Assembly (NCBI RefSeq): GCF_002982075.1
Contig: NZ_PUEJ01000011.1
Coordinates: 62,001 to 126,000 of the forward strand
DNA length: 64,000 nt
Source of the DNA: Labrys okinawensis
Lineage (GTDB): Bacteria > Pseudomonadota > Alphaproteobacteria > Rhizobiales > Labraceae
Direction of reading: 5' to 3'
In this document: one piece after another, positions 33,734-41,845 of the stretch
Layout of the letters: every line of letters starts with the position of its first letter
Position numbering within the stretch: the first letter of the stretch is position 1
Program-made: the position numbers and the translations under genes
The notes under the pieces: generated by a model
Database searches by the model: none
Told to the model about the DNA's origin: nothing
The model's input: only the letters and a program-made list of their open reading frames with translations

Positions 33734-36451
33734 TCAGGCTCCCCTTTTGCGTAGCGCGAGCACGGAAGCTGCGATGAAGACCAGGCCGAACAGCAGGAGG
33801 ACGGCGAGATTGGGCCAGAGGTCCCCGAAGCCCAGTCCCTTGGCGAACACGCCGACGCTGACGGGCTGGTACCACGCGGCCGGAAAGGCAAGACCCATCA
33901 GGCGGCCCCCGCCCGACAGGGAAGACACAGGCACGAGCAGGCCGGAGAAGTTGACGGCGGGAATGATCGCAATGATGGCGGTGGCGAAGATGGCCGCAAC
34001 CTGGCTGCGCACGAAACTGGATACGAACAGGCCGAAGCCGGTGGTGGCCAGCACATAGGCGAAAGACGCCGCCAACAGGGTGGGGAAAGACCCGCGCAGC
34101 GGGACCTGAAAGAGATAGACAGCCTGCATGATCAAGGTCAGGCAGCTGATGAAGGCGATTGCGGCATAGGGCAATTGCTTGCCCAGAAGGAATTCGATCT
34201 TGGTGACGGGGGTCGACTGGAAATTGGCGATCGATCCGGTTTCTTTCTCCTTCACGATGCCCAGGGCCGTCATCACCGCGGGGATGAGCACCAGGATCAG
34301 CACGATCACGCTGGGAACGATGGCATTGGCGCTCCGGAACGCCTGATTGTAGCGGAAACGCGGCTCAATCCCGATCGGGTAGGTGGGTGCTGCCCGCCCT
34401 TTCTGCCGCATTGCGGCATCGGTGAGGTAGGCCGTTGCGAGGCCCGTGACATAGCCGCGGGTGGTCTCTGCGCGAAAGGGCATGGCCCCGTCCAGCCAGA
34501 TACCGATTTGCGGGGCGAGCTGGCGCGTCAGGTCCTTGCCGAATCCGGATGGGAGCTCGATAGCCAGCTTCAGCTCTCCGCTCTGCAGCCGGGTCTCGAG
34601 CTCCTCGGCCGATTGGATGGCGGGCTGCTGGGCGAAGTAGCGGGAGCCCTCGAAACTCTCGAGCAGTTGCCGGCTCTGCGCGGACTGATCCTGGTCGAAA
34701 GCGGCGTAGGGAATTTTCTCCACGTCGAAGGAGATGCCATATCCGAAAGTGAGCAGGAGCAGGACCGGGCCGATCAGAGCGAAGGCGAGGCGTAGAGGGT
34801 CGCGCATGATCTCCAGCGTCTCGCGCCGGGCATAGGCCCATAGTCTGCGCCCATCCAGCCGCCTTGGCCTGGTGGATGCCGCCTCGGCCGGAGCCACTGT
34901 CCGGGCCTTGCCGATCGAACTCGCCATGCCGGCCTGCTCGAGCACCTCGACGAAGGCGTCTTCCAGATTCGACTTGCCTCTTTGTGCCTTCAACTCCGAC
35001 GGCGTTCCGACAGCAAGCACTCTGCCCTGATGCATGAAGGAGATGCGGTCGCACCGCTCGGCCTCGTTCATGAAATGCGTGGACAGGAAGATGGTGACGC
35101 CTTCCTCGCGCGAAAGCGCCAGCAGGAAGCGCCAAAATCCGTCGCGCGCCACCGGATCCACGCCCGACGTGGGTTCGTCGAGGATCAGGATTTCGGGGCG
35201 GTGGATCACCGCCACGGCGAGTTGCAGACGTTGGCGGATGCCGAGGGGCAGGCTTTCCGGCCAGGTGTCGGCGACGGACTGCAGATCGAAACGGCTCAGC
35301 ATTTCTGCCACGCGTGGTTCGATCTCGGTCCGCGCCAGGCCGAAGAGCTGGGCGTGCAAGACGAGGTTCTGGCGAACCGTGAGTTCGCCATAGAGGGAGA
35401 AGGCCTGGGACATGTAGCCGACCCGGCGTCTCGTTTGCATGTCGCCGGCATCCAGCGGGCGGCCGAACAGGCGGGCTTCGCCTTCGCTCGCGGGCAGAAG
35501 CCCGGTGAGCATCTTCATGGTGGTGCTCTTGCCACTTCCGTTCGAGCCCAGAAATCCGAAGATTTCGCCCTTTTCGATACGGAAGCTGACATGATCGACG
35601 GCCGTGAAATTCCCAAAACGGCGTGTGAGGCCGGAAGCCTCGATTGCCGCCGGGCCATCTGCCGGAGCGGCGGGGCGCGGGGGGATCGTCAGCTCGCCCT
35701 TGCTACCGGCATCGGGCAACAAAGCGACGAAGGCGGCCTCCAGGCTCGGGGCATTGGCCTGTCGCTTGATGTCGTTCGGCGAGCCCTGCGCGATCACGCG
35801 CCCTGCATCCAGGGCCGCAAGCCAATCGAAATGCTCGGCCTCGTCCATATAGGCGGTTGCCACCAGGACACTCAGCCGGGGACTGTCCTCGCGAAGGCGC
35901 TCGATCAGACGCCAGAACTGGCGCCGCGACAAGGGATCGATCCCCGTCGTCGGTTCGTCCAGGATGATCAGTTCGGGATCGTGGATCAGGGCCGAGCAGA
36001 TACCGAGCTTCTGCTTCATGCCGCCGGATAATTTGGCCGCCGGCCGGTCTCGAAATGCCGACAGGCCCGTCACCTCCAGCAATTGTGCAATACGCGCGCT
36101 GCGTTCGCTGGAGTCCTGGCCGAAAAGCCGGCCGAAGAAGTCCAGGTTCTCCGCCACGCTCAAGGTCGGGTAGAGATTGCGGCCGAGGCCCTGGGGCATA
36201 TAGGCGATGCGCGAACGATTGAGGCGCAATTGTTCGGTGGAACGAATATCGCCTCCCAGTACCTGGATCTGGCCTTGCTGGGGGCGTGTGACCCCCGCCA
36301 CGAGGCCAAGCAGGGTCGATTTGCCGACACCGTCAGGGCCTATCAGGCCGGCCATGCAGCCGGCGGGTATGACCAGGGAAACCTGGCTCAAGGCGTCATG
36401 CCGCCCGTAGCGATGGACGACGTCCCGCAGCTCGATGACAGGCTCGGTCAT
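33734..36451 (-). CDS. rbbA: RbbA-like fused ABC protein (two ATPase domains plus ABC-2 permease)
   Basis: 905 residues. ATPase domain 1 (about 1-235: IGPDGVGKSTLLG, AKLSGGMKQKLGICSAL, LIILDEPTTGIDPLSR), ATPase domain 2 (about 270-500: LGSNGSGKSTTMKML, degenerate signature SLPLGIRQRLQL, ILILDEPTSGVDPVAR) and a C-terminal ABC-2 permease (about 530-905) with KEKETGSIANFQSTPVTKIE. This is the layout of E. coli RbbA/YhiH. Overlaps the HlyD-type gene by 4 bp. Role in ribosome association is known only for E. coli; here export with its neighbours is the safer inference. Confidence 0.93.
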   Translation of the reverse strand: MTEPVIELRDVVHRYGRHDALSQVSLVIPAGCMAGLIGPDGVGKSTLLGLVAGVTRPQQGQIQVLGGDIRSTEQLRLNRSRIAYMPQGLGRNLYPTLSVAENLDFFGRLFGQDSSERSARIAQLLEVTGLSAFRDRPAAKLSGGMKQKLGICSALIHDPELIILDEPTTGIDPLSRRQFWRLIERLREDSPRLSVLVATAYMDEAEHFDWLAALDAGRVIAQGSPNDIKRQANAPSLEAAFVALLPDAGSKGELTIPPRPAAPADGPAAIEASGLTRRFGNFTAVDHVSFRIEKGEIFGFLGSNGSGKSTTMKMLTGLLPASEGEARLFGRPLDAGDMQTRRRVGYMSQAFSLYGELTVRQNLVLHAQLFGLARTEIEPRVAEMLSRFDLQSVADTWPESLPLGIRQRLQLAVAVIHRPEILILDEPTSGVDPVARDGFWRFLLALSREEGVTIFLSTHFMNEAERCDRISFMHQGRVLAVGTPSELKAQRGKSNLEDAFVEVLEQAGMASSIGKARTVAPAEAASTRPRRLDGRRLWAYARRETLEIMRDPLRLAFALIGPVLLLLTFGYGISFDVEKIPYAAFDQDQSAQSRQLLESFEGSRYFAQQPAIQSAEELETRLQSGELKLAIELPSGFGKDLTRQLAPQIGIWLDGAMPFRAETTRGYVTGLATAYLTDAAMRQKGRAAPTYPIGIEPRFRYNQAFRSANAIVPSVIVLILVLIPAVMTALGIVKEKETGSIANFQSTPVTKIEFLLGKQLPYAAIAFISCLTLIMQAVYLFQVPLRGSFPTLLAASFAYVLATTGFGLFVSSFVRSQVAAIFATAIIAIIPAVNFSGLLVPVSSLSGGGRLMGLAFPAAWYQPVSVGVFAKGLGFGDLWPNLAVLLLFGLVFIAASVLALRKRGA

Positions 36452-37482
36452 TGCGGCAGCTTCACCACAAGCCGATCCGGCCAGGCTGCGGTCTGGCTGG
36501 TCCGTACATAGGCGACGCCGCGCACGCCCGTCTTAACCCGGGCTTCGTATTGTCTTAGGAGTGTCGGTGCGATCCTCAGCTTGACGCGGAACATCAGCTT
36601 TTCCCGTTCATCGGCCGTCTCGACCGCCTTGGGCGTGAACTGGGCATCCGTGGCCACGAAACTCACGGTGGCCGGTACGACATAATCGGGGGCAGCGTCG
36701 AGGATGATGCGGGCTTCGTCGCCCAGAGCCAGGCGGCCCGCGGCCCGCGACGGCAGGAAGATCGTCATGTAGACGTCTGACAGGTCGAGGAGAGTGACGA
36801 CCGGAGCACCGGCTGCGACGACCTCTCCCGACTGGACGAGCTTGTATTCGATACGGCCCCGTCGCGGTGCCGTCAGAACGGCATCGTCGACCAGCGAGCT
36901 GACGCGGGCAACCTCTGCCCGGGCGGCATCTGCCGCCGCATTGGCTTCGTCGAGATTGGCGATGCCGGCCTTCTTTGCTGCTTCCGCGACATTGAGCTGG
37001 CTGCGCCTCAGGTCCAGTTGCTGTGTCGTGCCGTAGCCCCGCGTGGCGAGGGTGGAGGCGCGGTCGAGCTCCTGATGCGCGAGGACGAGTTCGCTTTCGC
37101 GCTGTGCCAGCGCTGCCTCGGCCTCGGCGATGGTTTTTTCGGCCCGCCGGACCTGCGCCCGCGTGCCGGCGAGCTGTGCCTGCAGGTCGGTCACATCCAT
37201 GCGGGCGACGACGGAACCTGCCTCGACGGTTTGTCCTTCCTCGACAAGGACCTCCGCCACGCGCCCGGCGAATTTCGCTGCGACCAATACGTGTTCGGCT
37301 TCGATGCGCCCGTTCGAGGAAGCGATATCGGCGGGCAAGGCGGCCCTGCCACTGCCATTCCATAGGCTGCGCAGTCGATCGCTGATGCCGGAGTTCCGGT
37401 CGGCGGCCAAGGACATGCCGCTTATCGTGCATGCGGCGGCCACGAGAGCGGCGAGAACGCAAAGGCGAAGGGGCTGTCGCAA
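36448..37482 (-). CDS. HlyD-family membrane fusion protein (YhiI-like)
   Basis: 344 residues. N-terminal membrane anchor or signal (RLCVLAALVAAACTISGMSL), biotinyl-lipoyl-like halves (AAKFAGRVAEVLVEEGQTVE and VLTAPRRGRIEYKLVQSGEV) flanking an alpha-helical hairpin (about 100-205), then a beta-barrel domain. It links inner-membrane exporter to the outer membrane. First gene of the hlyD-rbbA-yhhJ operon, with a perfect TTGAT-N4-ATCAA box 84 bp upstream. Confidence 0.93.
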   Translation of the reverse strand: MRQPLRLCVLAALVAAACTISGMSLAADRNSGISDRLRSLWNGSGRAALPADIASSNGRIEAEHVLVAAKFAGRVAEVLVEEGQTVEAGSVVARMDVTDLQAQLAGTRAQVRRAEKTIAEAEAALAQRESELVLAHQELDRASTLATRGYGTTQQLDLRRSQLNVAEAAKKAGIANLDEANAAADAARAEVARVSSLVDDAVLTAPRRGRIEYKLVQSGEVVAAGAPVVTLLDLSDVYMTIFLPSRAAGRLALGDEARIILDAAPDYVVPATVSFVATDAQFTPKAVETADEREKLMFRVKLRIAPTLLRQYEARVKTGVRGVAYVRTSQTAAWPDRLVVKLPQ

Positions 37483-37558
37483 CGAAGGTGCTCCTGAATG
37501 AATTGTGCGCCGGCGGGCGCCTATCCATCCTCGTTACCGTCAGTTGGGGGGCAGCCGG

Positions 37559-37572
37559 TTGATGCAGATCAA
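37559..37572. promoter_or_regulatory. FixK/FNR-type box (hlyD operon)
   Basis: TTGATGCAGATCAA is a full match to the FNR/FixK consensus TTGAT-N4-ATCAA, centred about 84 bp upstream of the HlyD-type start codon. Confidence 0.75.
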
Positions 37573-37651
37573 ACGCTTGCCGTTTGCAGGCGAACTGGCC
37601 TGACGATGCCCTGGGAGCGGGAGGATAGGGCGGAACGGCGCTCGAATGGAA

Positions 37652-38647
37652 TCAGGGCACCAGGACCGCTGCGCCTTGAAAGCGGCCCGCTCGCAGATCC
37701 GCGAGGGCTTCGTTCGCCTGTTCCAAGGCGTAGGTAGTGACCGTTGTCCGGATGCCAGCCTTGGGCACGATTTCCAGGAACGTCTCGGCATCGGCCCGTG
37801 TCAGGTTGGCGACTGAAAGGAGCTGCCGTTCTTCCCACAGGATGCGGTAGGGAAACTGCGGTATGTCGCTCATATGGATACCGCCGCAGACCACCTTGCC
37901 GCCCTTGCGGACGGCGCGCAGGGCCTGGGGCACGAGGGCGCCGACAGGGGCGAAAATGATGGCGGCATCCAGCGGTTGAGCCGGGAGCTCGTCGGATCCC
38001 CCGGCCCAGGCCGCGCCGAGCGACAGCGCAAGCTTCTGGGCGTTGACGTCGCCCGGTCGCGTAAAGGCGAAAATGTCCCGTCCCTGCCAGCGAGCCACCT
38101 GGGCGAGAATATGGGCAGCGGCTCCGAAGCCATAGAGACCGAGGCGCTGTGCGTCGCCAGCCATACGCAGGCAGCGCCAGCCGATCAGGCCGGCGCACAT
38201 CAAGGGAGCCGTGGCTGCGGGATCCTCGCATCGTGGCAGGGGAAAGACGAAGGCCGCATCCGCCAGGACATGGGTGGCAAATCCCCCGTCGCGCGAATAG
38301 CCGGTAAAGGCGGGCTCATCACACAGATTCTCATGGCCGGAGGTGCAATAAGAACAGTGGCCGCATGTGTGTCCGAGCCAGGCAATGCCAACGCGTGTCC
38401 CGATGCCCAGTCCTGTTACGCCCTTGCCGATTCGGTCGATGATCCCGACGATCTCGTGTCCGGGGACGATCGGCGTTCTCGGGTCGGGCAGTTCACCGTC
38501 GACCACATGCAGATCCGTCCTGCAGACGGCACACGCCTCGACCTTCACTCTCACTTCGCCCGGCGAAGGCATCGGATCGGGACGGACCTCCAGACGGAGC
38601 GGCTGTCCTGTCTGGTGAAGCACCATGGCCTTCATTGCATCGTCCAT
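37652..38647 (-). CDS. Zinc-dependent alcohol dehydrogenase
   Basis: 331 residues from the ATG at 38647 (38635 is also possible). Catalytic zinc ligands in EACAVCRTDLH and GHEIVGII; structural zinc site GHTCGHCSYCTSGHENLC with four cysteines; later a nucleotide-binding region at LGLYGFGAAAHILAQVARWQ where the usual GxGxxG is present as GFGAAA. Medium-chain family, AdhA-like, reducing aldehydes or oxidising primary alcohols with NAD(P)H. Fits fermentative metabolism in a low-oxygen cluster. It lies 130 bp downstream of two small coupled genes. Confidence 0.92.
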   Translation of the reverse strand: MDDAMKAMVLHQTGQPLRLEVRPDPMPSPGEVRVKVEACAVCRTDLHVVDGELPDPRTPIVPGHEIVGIIDRIGKGVTGLGIGTRVGIAWLGHTCGHCSYCTSGHENLCDEPAFTGYSRDGGFATHVLADAAFVFPLPRCEDPAATAPLMCAGLIGWRCLRMAGDAQRLGLYGFGAAAHILAQVARWQGRDIFAFTRPGDVNAQKLALSLGAAWAGGSDELPAQPLDAAIIFAPVGALVPQALRAVRKGGKVVCGGIHMSDIPQFPYRILWEERQLLSVANLTRADAETFLEIVPKAGIRTTVTTYALEQANEALADLRAGRFQGAAVLVP

Positions 38648-38776
38648 GATCGGGTTACCGGAAGTGTATCCGGGCGTAGACTTTGGTCGGAGCCACCGAG
38701 CGCGAGCGACCAGGTGGAGATCGCAGGTGGGTGTCGACCGGCGCACCACAATCGTTGCTGCCTGGCTTTCCGAGCT

Positions 38777-39064
38777 TTATTCCAGGTCATATTTTCCCTG
38801 CAGCGGCAGGACGGCGTTGAACGCTTTCTGCCAGGTCGACACCCCTCCTGGATCAGGCTCGATGTCTGCGACGGTCCATGGGTGTCTTCCGGGATGTTCG
38901 CCAGGGCGCATCGGTTTGACGACCACCGATTGTGTCGCATGCAGACCGGCCACCTTGCGAATCTCTTGCAGACACAACTGTTCCAACCGCACCGCGGGCA
39001 ATTTTTGCCGTGCCATGCTCGTCTCCATTCTTTCGGCTGGCCGCCGTGCAATCGCGCGGCTCAC
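38777..39064 (-). CDS. Small conserved-looking protein of unknown function
   Basis: 95 residues if it starts at the GTG at 39064, which overlaps the upstream stop as GTGA; the ATG at 39028 would give 83. The chain LPAVRLEQLCLQEIRKVAGL then VVVKPMRPGEHPGRHPWTVA reads like a real folded protein rather than a shadow frame. No recognised domain. It is translationally coupled to the 75-residue gene above it and precedes the alcohol dehydrogenase. Confidence 0.6.
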   Translation of the reverse strand: MSRAIARRPAERMETSMARQKLPAVRLEQLCLQEIRKVAGLHATQSVVVKPMRPGEHPGRHPWTVADIEPDPGGVSTWQKAFNAVLPLQGKYDLE

Positions 39065-39288
39065 TCGGCCGCCGACAAGCCGATCGGCGTGATGTCGGGT
39101 TCTCGCCGCATCCAGTCATTCAATCGCATGACCAGTTCGGCATAGGGGATGCTGAGCGTCAGGCCGTGCCGTTCTCCAAACGACACATAGGACGTTCCCC
39201 CGCTGTCGAGGCTGACATATTTCACCTGGTCGGGGTTGAGGGCGTATCGCTCCCCGTTGGACGTCACTTCGATCAAACCGCTGCTCAC
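39061..39288 (-). CDS. Small protein of unknown function
   Basis: 75 residues, beta-rich: LIEVTSNGERYALNPDQVKY, then VSLDSGGTSYVSFGERHGLT. No signal or membrane segment. First gene of a presumed operon with the next small gene and possibly the alcohol dehydrogenase. A TTGA-N6-TCAA box is centred 72 bp upstream. Function unknown. Confidence 0.65.
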   Translation of the reverse strand: MSSGLIEVTSNGERYALNPDQVKYVSLDSGGTSYVSFGERHGLTLSIPYAELVMRLNDWMRREPDITPIGLSAAE

Positions 39289-39352
39289 CGCGCGCTCTCC
39301 GGAAATGCCTTGATCAAGCCGCTATTGCTAGATGCCTTCGACGGAACCGGCG

Positions 39353-39366
39353 TTGATCTGCGTCAA
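39353..39366. promoter_or_regulatory. FixK/FNR-type box (small-gene operon)
   Basis: TTGATCTGCGTCAA, centred about 72 bp upstream of the 75-residue gene at 39288. Confidence 0.6.
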
Positions 39367-39476
39367 GCCGGCGCTCCGTTCCAAGCCAACCCGGCATGGA
39401 GCCCCCCGGCCGGTCTGCACGGGAGGGGCCCGGCGAGGCGAATGCGCACCGCCCGGCTGGCCGGTCCGGGGCTGCT

Positions 39477-39490
39477 TTGATCTGCCGCAA
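39477..39490. promoter_or_regulatory. FixK/FNR-type box (beta-CASP hydrolase)
   Basis: TTGATCTGCCGCAA, TTGA-N6-GCAA form, centred about 69 bp upstream of the metallo-hydrolase start at 39552. Confidence 0.55.
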
Positions 39491-39551
39491 GAAACGCCGT
39501 GCGATGGAGGTCTAGATTCTCCTGGCATTTGAAAAACAGGGTAACAGCGAC

Positions 39552-41180
39552 ATGCCGGAGTCCTCCTCCCCGGATCCGAAGAGTTTTCCCCGCCTCAGCT
39601 TCTTCGGCGCCACACAGACCGTCACCGGATCTTGCTTCCTGATCGAGACGCCCAAGGCCAGGGTTTTGGTCGATTGCGGTCTGTTCCAGGGGTCCAAGAC
39701 CGAGAAGGAACTCAATTATCGTCCGTTTCCCTTCGATGCACGCGGCATCGGTGCCGTTCTTCTGACCCATGCGCACATCGATCATAGCGGCCTATTGCCC
39801 AAGCTCATGCGAGAGGGCTTCACCGGCCCGATCTTCGCGACGGCGGCCACATTCGACCTATGCTCGGTCATGCTGCCGGACTCGGGCCATATCCAGGAGG
39901 CCGAGGTCCAGCAACTCAATATACGCAACCGGCGCCGCGGCCTGCCGACCGTTACGCCGATCTATACCGTCGAGGATGCCACCGCTACGCTGGCTCTCTT
40001 CAGGCCCGCTGCCTTCAAGACCTGGCTACGCGTCGCCATCGGGATCAGGGCTCGCTTCTGGAACGCAGGCCATCTGCTGGGCTCGGCTTCGATCGAGGTC
40101 GAGATCACGGATGAGGTCGGCAAGATTACGAGACTGCTGTTTTCCGGGGACCTCGGCCCCGGCCACAAATTGTTGCAGGCCGATGCCGAAGCGCCGGCAG
40201 GTTTCGACTATGTCGTCTGCGAGTCGACCTATGGTGATACGGACCGGGCCGATGCTTCGACTGAAAAACGGCGGCACCTGCTGCGCCGCGAGGTCAAGGA
40301 GGCCGCACGCTCCAACGGGGCCTTGCTGATCCCGTCCTTTGCCGTCGAACGAACGCAGGAACTGCTGGTCGATCTGGTCAGCCTGATGAATGCGAATGAA
40401 CTGCCGAGGACGCCGATCTTCATCGATTCACCCCTTGCGACCGCCGCCAGTGGCGTATTCGCGAAATATGCCAGCCAGATGCCGGATGGCGAGGCCCTGA
40501 CATCGGCCTTGCAAGCACCGAATGTGCATTTCACCGAGAGCGTGGAGCAGAGCAAGGCGATTTCCCGCTTCCGTAACTTCCACATCGTCATTGCCGCCAG
40601 TGGCATGTGCGAGGCGGGGCGCATCCGTCACCATCTGCGCAACTGGCTATGGCGGGAGGAAGCGACGGTCCTGCTCGTGGGCTACCAGGCCCAGGGCACG
40701 CTCGGCCGCCTCCTTCTCGATGGCACCTCCCGCGTGCGGCTGATGGGCGAGGAGGTGGAGGTCCGCGCCCGCATCCGATCCATCGATCTGTATTCCGGTC
40801 ACGCCGATGCAGGAGATCTGCTGTCGTGGCTGCTGGCGCGGCTGCCTGTCGAGGGCAATGTCTTTCTGACCCATGGCGAGCGCGAGGCCATCGCCGCGTT
40901 CAAGAACAGCCTGGCAGGTGCCCGGCCCGGGTTGCCCGTATTGGTGCCATCGATCGACGAGGTCTTCTCGCTGAATGGCGGAATTGGGCAACGCCTCGAC
41001 CGTCCGCATCCGCCACGCATCGCGCCGGAAAATGCCGGGCGGCTCGACTGGAACAACGAATTGTCCGAGCTCTTGTTGGACATCAGCCAGACGACGGCAC
41101 AGGCTGCGGACGAGCGCGCCAGGCGCGTGATCATCCGACGCTTGCGCCGGGCATTGGCAAATGAGGACGCCCCGTCATAG
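39552..41180 (+). CDS. MBL-fold, beta-CASP/RNA-specificity-domain metallo-hydrolase
   Basis: 542 residues. The metallo-beta-lactamase motif THAHIDHSG (His73, His75, Asp77, His78) binds two zincs; beta-CASP features follow (ICESTYGDT-like VVCESTYGDTDRAD, SFAVERTQELL, ASGMCEAGRIRHHL) and the C-terminal RMMBL-type segment IDLYSGHADAGDLLSWL ends with VFLTHGE. Relatives are YSH1/CPSF-type nucleases. In bacteria this single-protein form is often found in anaerobic-stress clusters with Usp proteins. RNA cleavage is the inferred activity. Confidence 0.92.
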   Translation: MPESSSPDPKSFPRLSFFGATQTVTGSCFLIETPKARVLVDCGLFQGSKTEKELNYRPFPFDARGIGAVLLTHAHIDHSGLLPKLMREGFTGPIFATAATFDLCSVMLPDSGHIQEAEVQQLNIRNRRRGLPTVTPIYTVEDATATLALFRPAAFKTWLRVAIGIRARFWNAGHLLGSASIEVEITDEVGKITRLLFSGDLGPGHKLLQADAEAPAGFDYVVCESTYGDTDRADASTEKRRHLLRREVKEAARSNGALLIPSFAVERTQELLVDLVSLMNANELPRTPIFIDSPLATAASGVFAKYASQMPDGEALTSALQAPNVHFTESVEQSKAISRFRNFHIVIAASGMCEAGRIRHHLRNWLWREEATVLLVGYQAQGTLGRLLLDGTSRVRLMGEEVEVRARIRSIDLYSGHADAGDLLSWLLARLPVEGNVFLTHGEREAIAAFKNSLAGARPGLPVLVPSIDEVFSLNGGIGQRLDRPHPPRIAPENAGRLDWNNELSELLLDISQTTAQAADERARRVIIRRLRRALANEDAPS

Positions 41181-41198
41181 CGCATCCTCGACCGTTTC

Positions 41199-41213
41199 TG
41201 ATCCGGCGGATCA
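41199..41213. terminator. Short dyad between convergent genes
   Basis: TGATCC-GGC-GGATCA, 6-bp arms, lies between the ends of the convergent hydrolase and acetyltransferase genes and overlaps the stop codon of the latter. Weak as a terminator; no U-tract. Confidence 0.3.
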
Positions 41214-41750
41214 AGGCGTTGCAAGGTCCTTGGAGACCAGGGCCAGCGTGGCATCGCCCGGCACCGGCGAGACGCTGAAGCCCATATTGCGCTCCAGTTC
41301 AATGGCGTCGTAATTGGCCCGGCTCTCGAGGGATTCGATCCGGCGCATGCCGCGCCGGCGCGCCTGCTCGGCCACGAAGCTCAGCAATTCCCAACCAATC
41401 CCCCGATTTCGGTACTCGCCGTGGACGCTGATGGCGACTTCGCCGCGCTGCCCATCGTCGCTGCGAACCAGCATGGCGGTGGCAACGGCCATATTGTTGG
41501 CCTGATCGAAGGCAAGAAAGGTCTCGACGTGGTCGTGATCGGCATTCGCCATCCTGCTTATCCATTCCGGGCCGACCTCACTGATGGCCGACAGGAAGCG
41601 GAACCGTAGATCTTCCCTGCGCAGGTGATGAAACAAGTCGCTCAGGACGGGAGCGTCGTCAGGCGTGACAGGCCTGACCCGGATTACCAGTCCCGTCCGT
41701 GTTTTCAGTTCCTCGACCGGTTCGTTCATGTCGGATCTCCTTGGCGACAA
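41211..41750 (-). CDS. GNAT-family N-acetyltransferase
   Basis: 179 residues of GNAT fold: VIRVRPVTPDDAPVLSDLFH, then GEVAISVHGEYRNRGIGWEL with the acetyl-CoA loop R-N-R-G-I-G, and a C-terminal RRIESLESRANYDAIELERN segment. It resembles the acetyltransferase domain found attached to acyl-CoA synthetases (Pat type), so protein lysine acetylation is possible. A TTGA-N6-TCAA box lies 53 bp upstream. Single gene. Confidence 0.88.
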   Translation of the reverse strand: MSPRRSDMNEPVEELKTRTGLVIRVRPVTPDDAPVLSDLFHHLRREDLRFRFLSAISEVGPEWISRMANADHDHVETFLAFDQANNMAVATAMLVRSDDGQRGEVAISVHGEYRNRGIGWELLSFVAEQARRRGMRRIESLESRANYDAIELERNMGFSVSPVPGDATLALVSKDLATP

Positions 41751-41795
41751 CTGCGCTGTCCGTCATTCTTTTCTCAATTCTCGCTGGGTCTGTCG

Positions 41796-41809
41796 TTGAG
41801 GCCGATCAA
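41796..41809. promoter_or_regulatory. FixK/FNR-type box (GNAT gene)
   Basis: TTGAGGCCGATCAA, centred about 53 bp upstream of the acetyltransferase start codon. Confidence 0.5.
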
Positions 41810-41845
41810 ATCGCGTGGTGGATTCGAGCCTGAAATCCGGCTCGG

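Noticed and set aside
39310..39317. TTGATCAA as a FixK/FNR box
   Set aside because: It is a palindrome without the 6-bp spacer between TTGA and TCAA, so it does not fit the box.
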